A stretch of 21,420 bases of DNA from Balneolales bacterium (lineage in GTDB: Bacteria; Bacteroidota; Rhodothermia; Balneolales; Natronogracilivirgulaceae): positions 1 through 21,420 of the forward strand of contig SLQC01000084.1 in NCBI GenBank assembly GCA_007131625.1, in the 5' to 3' direction. Positions 1 to 6,432 of the stretch are shown here, in pieces; the first letter of the stretch is position 1, and every line of letters begins with the position of its first letter. A program made the position numbers and the translations under genes. The notes beneath the pieces were generated by a model. It saw only the letters and a list, made by a program, of their open reading frames with translations. It had not been told where the DNA came from and did no database searches.

Positions 1-35
1 ACACAGGAGCATGATTATTTCCGTCATGGACATTA
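1..35 (-). repeat. Degenerate copy of the 4631-4772 dispersed repeat, inverted, cut by the window edge
   Basis: Read on the minus strand this stretch shares, in the same order, TAATGTC, CCATGAC, TAATCATGCTC and TGTGT with the two direct copies at 4631-4680 and 4723-4772. Relative to those copies it lacks the internal hairpin segment (ATGGAGCA.CCAT). It may continue beyond the left edge. The match is by eye and short, so it may be partly chance. Confidence 0.35.
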
Positions 36-100
36 CATCTGTCGTTTAGAAATAAAAAAAAAAAGATGAAATTGAAAACAAATGTTATGCAAGTAAAACA

Positions 101-574
101 ATGAAACTGCAGAATATTTTTTATTTTCAAGCGAAAAACCGCACCTTTTATTTAATAGCTGTTCTGATATTGCTTGTTGCCGCTGCCTATTTTAACCGCG
201 ATACCAGTCAGAATGGAAATTCTGCCAAATTTACCGATACCACTCCCGAAGGATTCATTGATGTAAACCCCGGCGAACTAAGCGAACTTATGGACCAGGA
301 AACCGGTCTTGTCATTATCGATGTTCGTACTCCCGGAGAATGGCAGGACGGGATAGCGGAAGAGGCCCTGAAGATAAACCTGAACGCCCATTCGTTTTTC
401 GATGAAATCCGGGACCTTGATCCCGACATTCCCTATCTTATCTATTGTAATTCCGGCAACCGGAGTCGTGTGGCTTCAAAAATGATGATCGATGCCGGGT
501 TTTCAAAAGTCTACAATTACAATGGATGGCACACACAAATTCGTCATGAGCATCACGAATGGTTATCGGAGTAA
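101..574 (+). CDS. Membrane-anchored rhodanese-domain protein
   Basis: A 157-residue protein with a short basic N-terminus, one hydrophobic segment at about residues 16-31, then a single rhodanese domain from about residue 50 to the end. Visible rhodanese marks are VIIDVRTPGEW (about 71-81) and the active-site loop CNSGNR with Cys116 and Arg121, so the sulfur-accepting cysteine is intact. The topology suggests a domain facing the periplasm and held by an N-terminal anchor or an uncleaved signal. Known rhodaneses move sulfane sulfur between carriers; the acceptor here cannot be read from sequence. The gene stands alone and converges with the FAD oxidoreductase gene, leaving 57 bp between stop codons. 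The ATG is preceded by an A-rich stretch and no Shine-Dalgarno sequence. Family assignment is firm; cellular role is unknown. Confidence 0.9.
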   Translation: MKLQNIFYFQAKNRTFYLIAVLILLVAAAYFNRDTSQNGNSAKFTDTTPEGFIDVNPGELSELMDQETGLVIIDVRTPGEWQDGIAEEALKINLNAHSFFDEIRDLDPDIPYLIYCNSGNRSRVASKMMIDAGFSKVYNYNGWHTQIRHEHHEWLSE

Positions 575-598
575 AGAATAATTATTTATGACGATTGG

Positions 599-639
599 CA
601 GCACCGGAACATCGACTGGGACCGCATTCGACTAATCCG
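599..639 (+). repeat. Copy 1 of a perfect 41-bp direct repeat (second copy inside agmatine deiminase)
   Basis: These 41 bases are identical to 3358-3398. In the agmatine deiminase frame they would read Q-H-R-N-I-D-W-D-R-I-R-L-I-R. Flanking bases differ on both sides (g versus c before, a versus c after). The right end covers the stop codon and the last codons of the minus-strand FAD oxidoreductase gene. No rest of a second agmatine deiminase gene is visible around this copy. Confidence 0.95.
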
Positions 640-2419
640 AACACCTGACCATGCATCCGTTCTCTATAACCGGCTCGGTTCCGTGTCGTACGCGCTGACG
701 GAGCGGTTCCGGGTCGGGCTCCAATGGTGGATATCGCCCGGTATCGACATCCAGCATCTGGTCATCCCGGAGCAATTGAGCACGCAGTTTCTGATAATCG
801 AGATCATGCAATTCCGATCCGTCCTCGAGCGATTGTACAGCGGCCGTTGCCGCGGACTGACCCAATAACATGAATACCGGTTCCATACGTATGGATCCGA
901 AAGATATATGGGATGAGGAGACACCGTTGCAGCAAACCAGCAAGTTGGAACACTCATTGCGCCTGGGGAGAAGTGAGCGGTAGGAAACAACATAGGGGCC
1001 ACCCGGACTCTCCTGTATATTACCTTCATTCTGAACACATCCGTCTTCCGTAATGTATCGCTGCACATTGTGCGAATCCATGGTGTATGACCCAAGTCCC
1101 ACCGAATCCGGAGCTATGTGCATTCTCCGGCAATCATACTCTGTCATCACGTATTCGCCGATCAGCCGTCGGGCTTCCCGGACATAGATTTGTGTGGGCC
1201 AGCCGTTATTTTCGGTGAATTCATCAGCGGCCAATCCCCATTTATTGGTCTCCTCTCTGATATGGGCAGGTATACGGGGATGATTGGCCAGAGTCCACAT
1301 CAGGCCTCTTTGATACTGCTCCTGACCTTCAATGATGCTTTCACGGGTGGCGTAATTCCCATCCGGGTACTCGTAATTCACACCGATCTGATTAGTCGAA
1401 AATCCCCACTCGTTATTGGTGTCGGTTTTGCGATTCGGCATGTAGACGATCAGCAAGGGGATCCGGGTTTCTCCGGCTTCAAAATTCCTGAAAAGCAATT
1501 CATAATCGCGTTCGTCGTAGCCGTACGGTTTCTCAAAAGGAATCATATTTTCGGGGATATCGCTCATGCACAAGCGAAAGCAGTATGCCTGTACCCGGTG
1601 ATCTTCCGAAAATTCATCTCCCGGATATTCGTCATGTACTCCGGGAACCAACCCGCTGCCCGGTACTCCCGGCCTCTGATACGGATCTACAAAACCGGGG
1701 AAAATATGATTTCGCGTGCGTACCTTTTGAACTCCGTTTATCGTTTCGTCGTATTTTGAGTTCGGTTCGCGTCCGACATGATACGATACGCCGGCCATAG
1801 CCATCAAATCTCCTTCATAGGATGCATCCACAAATATCCGGCCCCGGTAGATGTTCCCCGCCTCCGTCCTGATGGCCTCGATTTTGTCTCTGTTTTTTTC
1901 AACACCATTATCTCCAAGGATCAGGCGGTCCTCCATGACAACCGTAACCCCGGCTTCTTCAAGCATTTGCTCGTACACATGTCTGGCTGCATGCGGTTCA
2001 AAACCGAACATCCCTTCACTGTCGGGCTGGAAAAGCTCGGCACTGCGCCATTCTCTCCCTTCCATATATTCCATTCTGTTTTCATGAATCCATGCAGATT
2101 CGACTCTGTAATAGTCACGTATACGACGGTAAAACTCCAGAGACAGTCCCCTGATGGTATCTTCAATACCGATATCGGTACGTCCCAGGCCTCCGGTTGT
2201 CAATCCGCCAAGATGATTCGAAGGTTCAATAAGTATTGTGGAGCGGCCTTTACGTGCTGCAGTCACGGCTGCAATTATGCCACTTGATGTACCCCCGTAG
2301 ATCACCACATCATAGATCCGGGCTTTATCACTACGGCACCCCGCAAGATGAGCAGGCAGAATCAATCCACCGGCTAGTGCCAGCGAACCGGTTAAAAATT
2401 CACGCCGGTTTAATTTCAT
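632..2419 (-). CDS. Exported FAD-dependent oxidoreductase (FAD_oxidored type), probable lipoprotein
   Basis: A 595-residue protein. The N-terminus has a twin-arginine motif (NRREFL, Arg5-Arg6), a hydrophobic stretch, and LAGC with Cys28, which fits a Tat-exported lipoprotein. Residues 37-60 form the Rossmann dinucleotide fold with YGGTSSG (41-47) and an acidic strand end IEPSNHLGGLTTGGLG, typical of FAD-dependent oxidoreductases of the PF12831 kind. Members are common in Bacteroidota and Planctomycetota, often near polysaccharide-use genes, but substrates are mostly unknown and none is suggested by the neighbours here. The protein runs on past the point where I expect the domain to end (about LLRDDQMLDVD) with a proline- and arginine-rich tail of some 35 residues whose final codons fall in the 41-bp repeat. 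The tail may therefore be a product of rearrangement. Confidence 0.85.
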   Translation of the reverse strand: MKLNRREFLTGSLALAGGLILPAHLAGCRSDKARIYDVVIYGGTSSGIIAAVTAARKGRSTILIEPSNHLGGLTTGGLGRTDIGIEDTIRGLSLEFYRRIRDYYRVESAWIHENRMEYMEGREWRSAELFQPDSEGMFGFEPHAARHVYEQMLEEAGVTVVMEDRLILGDNGVEKNRDKIEAIRTEAGNIYRGRIFVDASYEGDLMAMAGVSYHVGREPNSKYDETINGVQKVRTRNHIFPGFVDPYQRPGVPGSGLVPGVHDEYPGDEFSEDHRVQAYCFRLCMSDIPENMIPFEKPYGYDERDYELLFRNFEAGETRIPLLIVYMPNRKTDTNNEWGFSTNQIGVNYEYPDGNYATRESIIEGQEQYQRGLMWTLANHPRIPAHIREETNKWGLAADEFTENNGWPTQIYVREARRLIGEYVMTEYDCRRMHIAPDSVGLGSYTMDSHNVQRYITEDGCVQNEGNIQESPGGPYVVSYRSLLPRRNECSNLLVCCNGVSSSHISFGSIRMEPVFMLLGQSAATAAVQSLEDGSELHDLDYQKLRAQLLRDDQMLDVDTGRYPPLEPDPEPLRQRVRHGTEPVIENGCMVRCSD

Positions 2420-2435
2420 AGGCAGCTGTAATTAA

Positions 2436-2754
2436 TCATTCAAGCAACAGATTTGTTTTGGGAGAGAACGTCAATTTCTGTTGAATGGAAGGGTAGCCCC
2501 AAGCTATGGAATTCCTGTGAAACCCGTTACCCACATTATTCAGTCTTTTTATAGCAAAATAAACGAAAATGAATCCGATGCCCCACGACAGGTTATGATC
2601 ACGCCCGCCGTAGGATGCCTGACCATATACGAGTCTGACTCCGGCTGTACCTTCCCCAATATTGCCTCCAAACATGGCTCCGGCGGATAGATGAAACCGG
2701 TCTGTCCCTAACGGGAAACGGCAATACGAACAGAAACATCAGGAAAAATAACAT
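2436..2754 (-). pseudogene. Remnant of a secreted barrel-like protein, frameshifted
   Basis: Read on the minus strand, an ATG at 2754-2752 opens a hydrophobic signal-peptide-like run (MLFFLMFLFVLPFPV) that then loses sense. In another frame the bases right after it read FPLGTDRFHLSAGAMFGGN and continue with ..VRLVYGQASYGGRDHNLSWGIGF, an alternating glycine/aromatic pattern like a beta-barrel. After GFIFV the sequence is again poor until NGFHRNSIAWG and SPKTNLLL near the end. This looks like one gene for a secreted barrel-like protein reduced by deletions and at least one frameshift. I cannot name the family with certainty; it recalls short uncharacterised Bacteroidota proteins that end in a SENW-type motif. 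A short intact gene of 79 codons at 2675-2436 is the alternative, but good coding sense continues upstream of that ATG. Confidence 0.55.
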
Positions 2755-2821
2755 TTATGCGTTCATGGTCAAATATGATTAAATGATACGCTAATATAAC
2801 ATTATGAAGGATTTATATACG

Positions 2822-3076
2822 TCATCGCCTATCAATTTGTTGATTATCATAAACTTCCCATTGGTTGCTTTCAGGGTCTCCGACCTCAACAGTGTACGTT
2901 CTGCTGGAATACATCGGTGGTTCAAAGGAAGCAGATGGTGATCGTACCATGTACACCAGTTCACCCGTAGTTTCATCGATTACTTTTACAACAGGCCGCC
3001 CCAAGGTTCGCTGAGCGAGGAAGTCGTTGCTCCTGTTTTGTGCGTGAGTGGTTTCTGAAGGAAGTTCGGATGGGAA
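2822..3076 (-). pseudogene. C-terminal fragment of a PhoD-like (alkaline phosphatase D type) protein
   Basis: An open stretch on the minus strand, entered directly after an in-frame stop at 3079-3077, reads like the end of a larger protein: SETTHAQNRSNDFLAQRTLG, then PVVKVIDETTGELVYMVR, then YTVEVGDPESNQWEVYDNQQ and a stop. The PVV-x-V-x-D-E-x-T-G-E-x-V-Y block followed by a YTV-x-V-G-D-P strand resembles the small C-terminal beta domain of PhoD-type metallophosphatases in Planctomycetota and Bacteroidota. That assignment is from memory and moderate. No catalytic part exists upstream, since stops in this frame begin at 3079. It lies next to another gene remnant, so this stretch is debris of former genes. 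A TTG at 3004-3002 could start a 60-residue peptide, but nothing supports its use. Confidence 0.5.
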
Positions 3077-3095
3077 TCAGTATTTTCCGGTATTA

Positions 3096-3120
3096 ATCAT
3101 ACGTAACTCTGTTACGTGAT
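3096..3120 (+). promoter_or_regulatory. Dyad just upstream of the agmatine deiminase start
   Basis: ACGTAAC (3101-3107), a 3-nt spacer TCT, then GTTACGT (3111-3117) form a perfect 7-bp inverted repeat. It extends to 10-bp arms (ATCA.CGTAAC against GTTACGTGAT) if two extra bases at 3100-3101 are bulged out. It ends 12 nt before the ATG. It could be an operator or a small RNA hairpin in the leader. There is no T-run, so it is not a terminator on this strand. Confidence 0.4.
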
Positions 3121-3132
3121 CCGACAAACATC

Positions 3133-4407
3133 ATGTCGCAATATATGCCGCACAACCGTTATTATATGCCTCCGGAGTGGACAGACCATTCGCATACACT
3201 TCTGGTGTGGCCGGATAACCGTGAAACCTGGCCTGGAGAGAGTTTGAATCGTGCTGAGCACGTCTATGCCGACATTCTTGAGGCACTCACGCCGCACGAA
3301 AAGGTTTTGCTGCTGTTAGCCAATGAACAGGCGCAGCAGGCTGCCTCCGCGATGATCCAGCACCGGAACATCGACTGGGACCGCATTCGACTAATCCGCA
3401 TGCCGGTCAATGATGTCTGGATTCGGGATTACGGACCCATTTGTTTGATCAGTGAACAAGGGGCAGAAGGCAGTGAACAAGGGGCAGAAGGCAGTGAACG
3501 AGGGGCAGAAGGCAGGGAGCAGCAGCAAGGAGGCAGAATACAGCGGCCGGGAAGCAGTGAACAAGGGATAAAAGGCAGTGAGGAGTGGCAAGGAAGTAGT
3601 GAGGAGTGGCAAGGAAGCAGTGAGCAGCGTCCGGGAGGCAGTGAGCAGCATCCGGGAGGCAGGGGGAAATTGGCGGAAAGCAGTAGACAAATCGTGATGT
3701 CCAATTGGGAGTATAATGCGTGGGGTGGCAAATACCCGCCATTTGACGCCGACAATGCCGTTCCGGGCAAACTTGCACGGTTGCTGGATTATCCGGTAGT
3801 GTCTACAGGAATGGTGTTAGAGGGCGGATCGATTGATGTCAACGGAGCGGGAAGTGTGCTGACAACCGAATCGGTGCTACTCAATCCGAACCGCAATCCC
3901 GGCATGAGTAAAAACGACATTGAGATGAAGCTGAAGCATTTTCTGGGCGTCAATAACGTGATTTGGCTTAAAAAGGGATTGAAAGGTGACGACACCGATG
4001 GGCACATTGACGATCTGGCCCGATTTGTGTCGTCGCGAACCATTGTAACCACGGTGAGCGATGATACCGGCGATCCGAATTACGAAACCCTTCAGGAAAA
4101 TTTGAAGATTCTTCTGGAGGCGACTGATGCAGAGGGACGGCCATTCGAGATCATTAAACTGCCACTGCCGCTAACCCGGATCGAGGGTAGCACGGTTGAC
4201 GGATCCAGTTTTGTACCCGCAAGCTACACCAATTTCTACATTGCCAACCGATGTGTGCTGGTCCCGCTGTATGATTCACGGTACGATGATGCAGTTGTGA
4301 ATATCTTTCGATCTCTATTTCCGGATCGTGAGATCCATGGAATCCGGTGCAATGATCTTGTCTGGGGACAGGGGGCGATTCACTGCATCACGCTGCAGGT
4401 TTTGTGA
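3133..4407 (+). CDS. aguA: Agmatine deiminase with an 11-unit heptad-repeat insertion
   Basis: A 424-residue member of the agmatine deiminase / peptidylarginine deiminase family (PF04371), which hydrolyses agmatine to N-carbamoylputrescine and ammonia. Family motifs are present in order: WIRDYGP (96-102), NAWGGKYPP, LEGGSIDVNG, DDTDGHID (286-293) and the nucleophile region AIHCITLQ with Cys418 close to the C-terminus. The length exceeds the usual 340-370 residues because residues 107-183 are a tandem heptad repeat lying between the DYGP strand and the NWEYNAWGGKY strand; removing it leaves about 347 residues. No key residue is lost, so the enzyme is probably active. The partner amidohydrolase gene aguB is not in this window. 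The start ATG has no Shine-Dalgarno sequence; a dyad lies 12 nt upstream. Codons 76-89 are the second copy of the 41-bp repeat. Confidence 0.93.
   Translation: MSQYMPHNRYYMPPEWTDHSHTLLVWPDNRETWPGESLNRAEHVYADILEALTPHEKVLLLLANEQAQQAASAMIQHRNIDWDRIRLIRMPVNDVWIRDYGPICLISEQGAEGSEQGAEGSERGAEGREQQQGGRIQRPGSSEQGIKGSEEWQGSSEEWQGSSEQRPGGSEQHPGGRGKLAESSRQIVMSNWEYNAWGGKYPPFDADNAVPGKLARLLDYPVVSTGMVLEGGSIDVNGAGSVLTTESVLLNPNRNPGMSKNDIEMKLKHFLGVNNVIWLKKGLKGDDTDGHIDDLARFVSSRTIVTTVSDDTGDPNYETLQENLKILLEATDAEGRPFEIIKLPLPLTRIEGSTVDGSSFVPASYTNFYIANRCVLVPLYDSRYDDAVVNIFRSLFPDREIHGIRCNDLVWGQGAIHCITLQVL
3358..3398 (+). repeat. Copy 2 of the perfect 41-bp direct repeat, inside agmatine deiminase
   Basis: Identical to 599-639 and in the same orientation, 2,759 bp apart. 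Here it lies in sequence that fits the agmatine deiminase protein (the NIDWDRIRLI strand before the WIRDYGP motif), so this copy is the likely source and the other the derived one. Confidence 0.95.
3451..3681 (+). repeat. In-frame 21-bp tandem repeat, 11 units, coding heptads
   Basis: Eleven consecutive 21-bp units. Unit peptides in order: SEQGAEG, SEQGAEG, SERGAEG, REQQQGG, RIQRPGS, SEQGIKG, SEEWQGS, SEEWQGS, SEQRPGG, SEQHPGG, RGKLAES. Units 1 and 2 are identical, 3 differs by one base, units 7 and 8 differ only in the last base, and units 9 and 10 differ at two bases. Similarity between neighbours higher than between distant units is the mark of local slippage or unequal exchange. The insertion is hydrophilic and probably a disordered surface loop. 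Confidence 0.97.
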
Positions 4408-4630
4408 ATACAACGCAACATACTTTCTGACCTGACTGCCTGATTGTATTATGATTTTTTAAAGCAGGATTGATATAAGGGTGTGTCGGCCAGTTTCAAC
4501 TAAATTGTAGTGGTAAATAAAATTGCGGGATGATGTTTGAGGGCTGGTGCGGTCAACCGTATAAAGATTCAGAATTTCACTGCCATACTGCGAAAAAAAT
4601 TGTATTTTCATGTGTTTAAAATTTTTGATT

Positions 4631-4680
4631 TATAAGGTCACATGGAGCAACCATGACTTTAATCATGCTCGTTTGTGTCG
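4631..4680 (+). repeat. Imperfect 50-bp direct repeat, copy A
   Basis: Aligned without gaps to 4723-4772 it matches at 39 of 50 positions by hand count. Conserved blocks are TATAA, GTCA, ATGGAGCA, CCAT, TAATCATGC and TGTGTC. It contains the small hairpin CATGG-agcaa-CCATG at 4641-4655. Confidence 0.8.
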
Positions 4681-4702
4681 GTTACCAGTCATGGATGATT
4701 AA
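4651..4702 (+). promoter_or_regulatory. Interleaved 8-bp inverted repeats, possible alternative hairpins
   Basis: CCATGACT (4651-4658) is the exact complement of AGTCATGG (4687-4694), and TTAATCAT (4659-4666) is the exact complement of ATGATTAA (4695-4702). The order is stem1, stem2, stem1', stem2', which is a pseudoknot topology. With no bases between stem1 and stem2, or between stem1' and stem2', both can hardly form fully at once, so two exclusive hairpins are more likely. It lies about 130 nt before gatB. Function unknown. Confidence 0.45.
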
Positions 4703-4722
4703 TCTGCTTATTTGATTCGCTT

Positions 4723-4772
4723 TATAATGTCAGATGGAGCATCCATATGTATAATCATGCACATGTGTGTCA
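4723..4772 (+). repeat. Imperfect 50-bp direct repeat, copy B
   Basis: Second copy, 92 bp downstream of copy A. The internal hairpin is kept with a compensating look: ATGG-agcat-CCAT (4734-4746). It ends 58 nt before the gatB start and may be part of its leader. Confidence 0.8.
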
Positions 4773-4830
4773 AGCTTTCTCTCATGGGATATTTTGTTTG
4801 CCGATATACCAGAACACGTAAAAGAATATT

Positions 4831-6294
4831 ATGACGTCACCCGGTGTGGATATGCAATTTGAAACTGTAATAGGACTGGAAGTACACGCACAACTTCTCA
4901 CCGAATCAAAGGCTTTTGCTCCGGTCTCCAGCCGGTTCGGGTCCGCTCCCAATACCAATATCACTCCGCTCTGCCTGGGACATCCCGGAACGTTGCCCGT
5001 TCCCAACGAGAACCTGATTCGCTATGCGGTCAGATTGGGACTGGCGACCGACTGCAAAATCGCTCGAAAATCAATATTTGCCCGTAAAAACTATTTTTAT
5101 CCCGATATGCCGAAGGGATATCAGATATCCCAGTTCGAAACACCAATTTGCTTTGACGGTCATATCGACATAGAACTGGAAGATGGCAGCACAAAACGGA
5201 TCGGCCTCACACGGATTCATATGGAGGAGGATGCCGGCAAGTCGATTCACGACCAGGATCCGCATAACACACTGATCGACCTCAATCGTGCAGGTACACC
5301 GCTGCTTGAAATCGTCTCTGAGCCGGACATCCGTACTCCACAGGAAGCCTACGCCTACCTGACTCGCATCAAACAGATTGTTCGCTATCTCGGCGTCTGC
5401 GACGGCAATATGGAGGAGGGAAGTTTGCGGTGCGACGCCAATGTCTCTATCAGACCGGCCGGACAAAAAAAGCTCGGAACCCGGACCGAGATCAAAAACC
5501 TCAACTCGTTCCGCAATGTTGAGCGGGCTCTGACCTACGAGGTGGAGCGGCAGAAGGAAATCCTGCTCTCTGGCGGCGAGGTGATCCAGCAGACCATTTT
5601 GTGGGATGCTGCCACGATGAAAACCCGTCAAATGCGTTCCAAGGAAGAGGCGCATGACTATCGATATTTTCCCGAACCGGACATCCCCCCGGTAATTGTG
5701 ACCGACGAAATGCTTGAGGAGATCCGTTTGGAAATTCCGGAAATGCCGGAAGAGCGCAGGCAGCGGTATATGAAAGAGTTTCAATTGCCGGAATTCGATG
5801 CATCGGTGTTAACCGATGATAGGTTACTGGCCGATTTTTTTGAAGAAGTACTGCAACACGGTGGCAAACCGAAACCTGCATCCAATCTTATTATCACCGA
5901 AGTGCGCCGGGTGCTGAACGAGAAATCGATTGGTATCGAACATTTTACCGTGTCACCCGAGCGGCTGGCCGGACTACTGGAGCTGCGTGAGGCCGACAAA
6001 ATCAGTTCATCCGCCATGCAGACAATCCTGGATAAAATGCTGATAAGTGACAAGAATGCCGAAACGTTGGCCGGCGAACTGAACCTCGTCCAGGTCTCTG
6101 AAGCGGGCTTTCTGGAGCCGATCGTCGAACAGGTGCTGCAGGAAAATCATGATGAAGTACAGCGCTACCTTAGCGGTAAAAAGGGCCTGATCGGCTTTTT
6201 TATCGGACAGATCATGAAGAAATCGCAGGGCAAGGCCAATCCTGGAATGGTTCGGGAGCTGGTGGAAAATAAAATCGGGGAGTATCAAAAATGA
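4831..6294 (+). CDS. gatB: Aspartyl/glutamyl-tRNA(Asn/Gln) amidotransferase subunit B
   Basis: A 487-residue GatB, the usual length. In the GatCAB complex it converts Glu-tRNA(Gln) and/or Asp-tRNA(Asn) to the amide forms, working on the misacylated tRNA with ammonia delivered from GatA. Family motifs seen are VIGLEVHAQL near the N-terminus, YPDMPKGYQISQFE, EIVSEPD, GSLRCDANVS and DYRYFPEPDIPP, followed by the helical GatB/YqeY tail domain ending with the G-K-ANPGMV motif. The start used gives MTSPGVDMQFETVIGLEV; a second ATG seven codons downstream (4852) would give MQFETVIGLEVHAQL, which fits the family N-terminus at least as well, and neither has a strong ribosome binding site. gatA and gatC are not in the window. 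The TGA stop overlaps the first unit of a 20-bp repeat. Confidence 0.97.
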   Translation: MTSPGVDMQFETVIGLEVHAQLLTESKAFAPVSSRFGSAPNTNITPLCLGHPGTLPVPNENLIRYAVRLGLATDCKIARKSIFARKNYFYPDMPKGYQISQFETPICFDGHIDIELEDGSTKRIGLTRIHMEEDAGKSIHDQDPHNTLIDLNRAGTPLLEIVSEPDIRTPQEAYAYLTRIKQIVRYLGVCDGNMEEGSLRCDANVSIRPAGQKKLGTRTEIKNLNSFRNVERALTYEVERQKEILLSGGEVIQQTILWDAATMKTRQMRSKEEAHDYRYFPEPDIPPVIVTDEMLEEIRLEIPEMPEERRQRYMKEFQLPEFDASVLTDDRLLADFFEEVLQHGGKPKPASNLIITEVRRVLNEKSIGIEHFTVSPERLAGLLELREADKISSSAMQTILDKMLISDKNAETLAGELNLVQVSEAGFLEPIVEQVLQENHDEVQRYLSGKKGLIGFFIGQIMKKSQGKANPGMVRELVENKIGEYQK

Positions 6295-6330
6295 ATAACA
6301 TGGATTTAAAATGAATAACATGGTTTTAAA
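6291..6330 (+). repeat. Two 20-bp tandem units at the gatB stop codon
   Basis: atgaataacatggatttaaa (6291-6310) is followed by a copy with one change, a to t (6311-6330). The gatB TGA is within the first ATGA. Each ATGA also opens a very short reading frame: 6291-6314 (7 codons plus stop) and 6311-6340 (9 codons plus stop), chained by ATGA overlaps. Expression of these is unsupported. Confidence 0.9.
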
Positions 6331-6340
6331 CAGTATCTAA

Positions 6341-6420
6341 TTGAACACATTATTGACCAATTGAACACATTATTGACTAATGGAACACATTTTTAACCAA
6401 GTGATCACATTATTAACCAA
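6341..6420 (+). repeat. Four 20-bp tandem units ending at the tpiA ribosome binding site
   Basis: Units are ttgaacacattattgaccaa (6341-6360), a one-base variant (6361-6380) and two more diverged copies (6381-6400 and 6401-6420). The conserved core is acacat followed by a T-rich part and ccaa. The array stops immediately before AGGAG at 6421. A 10-bp spacer (6331-6340) separates it from the other 20-bp pair. Confidence 0.93.
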
Positions 6421-6425
6421 AGGAG
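6421..6425 (+). promoter_or_regulatory. Shine-Dalgarno sequence of tpiA
   Basis: AGGAG lies 7 nt before the ATG at 6433. It is the only clear Shine-Dalgarno sequence before a gene in this window and fixes the tpiA start. Confidence 0.8.
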
Positions 6426-6432
6426 ATTTAGC

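Larger units (their letters stand above)
4408..4830. other. Non-coding region between agmatine deiminase and gatB
   Basis: A 423-bp gene-free stretch, visibly AT-rich. It holds AATACAA (4407-4413) with TTGTATT (4444-4450) followed by six T at 4455-4460, at most a weak terminator because the loop is 30 nt. It also holds the 50-bp imperfect direct repeat pair at 4631-4680 and 4723-4772 and overlapping inverted repeats at 4641-4702, listed separately. I see no tRNA or protein gene. Confidence 0.8.

Noticed and set aside
1118..1759. 213-codon plus-strand frame opposite the FAD oxidoreductase
   Set aside because: Antisense shadow of a clear gene; no domain sense.
599..3398. 41-bp direct repeats as ends of a mobile element
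   Set aside because: One copy is coding sequence of agmatine deiminase, there is no transposase or integrase between them, and no target-site duplication is seen.
3391..3778. Long minus-strand frames with Leu/Pro/Cys repeats over the agmatine deiminase array
   Set aside because: They stay open in several frames only because the 21-bp repeat preserves each frame; no start signal and no family resemblance.
4407..4460. Rho-independent terminator after agmatine deiminase
   Set aside because: Only a 7-bp AT-rich stem with a 30-nt loop; too weak to call although a T-run follows.
5071..5784. 237-codon minus-strand frame opposite gatB
   Set aside because: Antisense shadow of a conserved gene.
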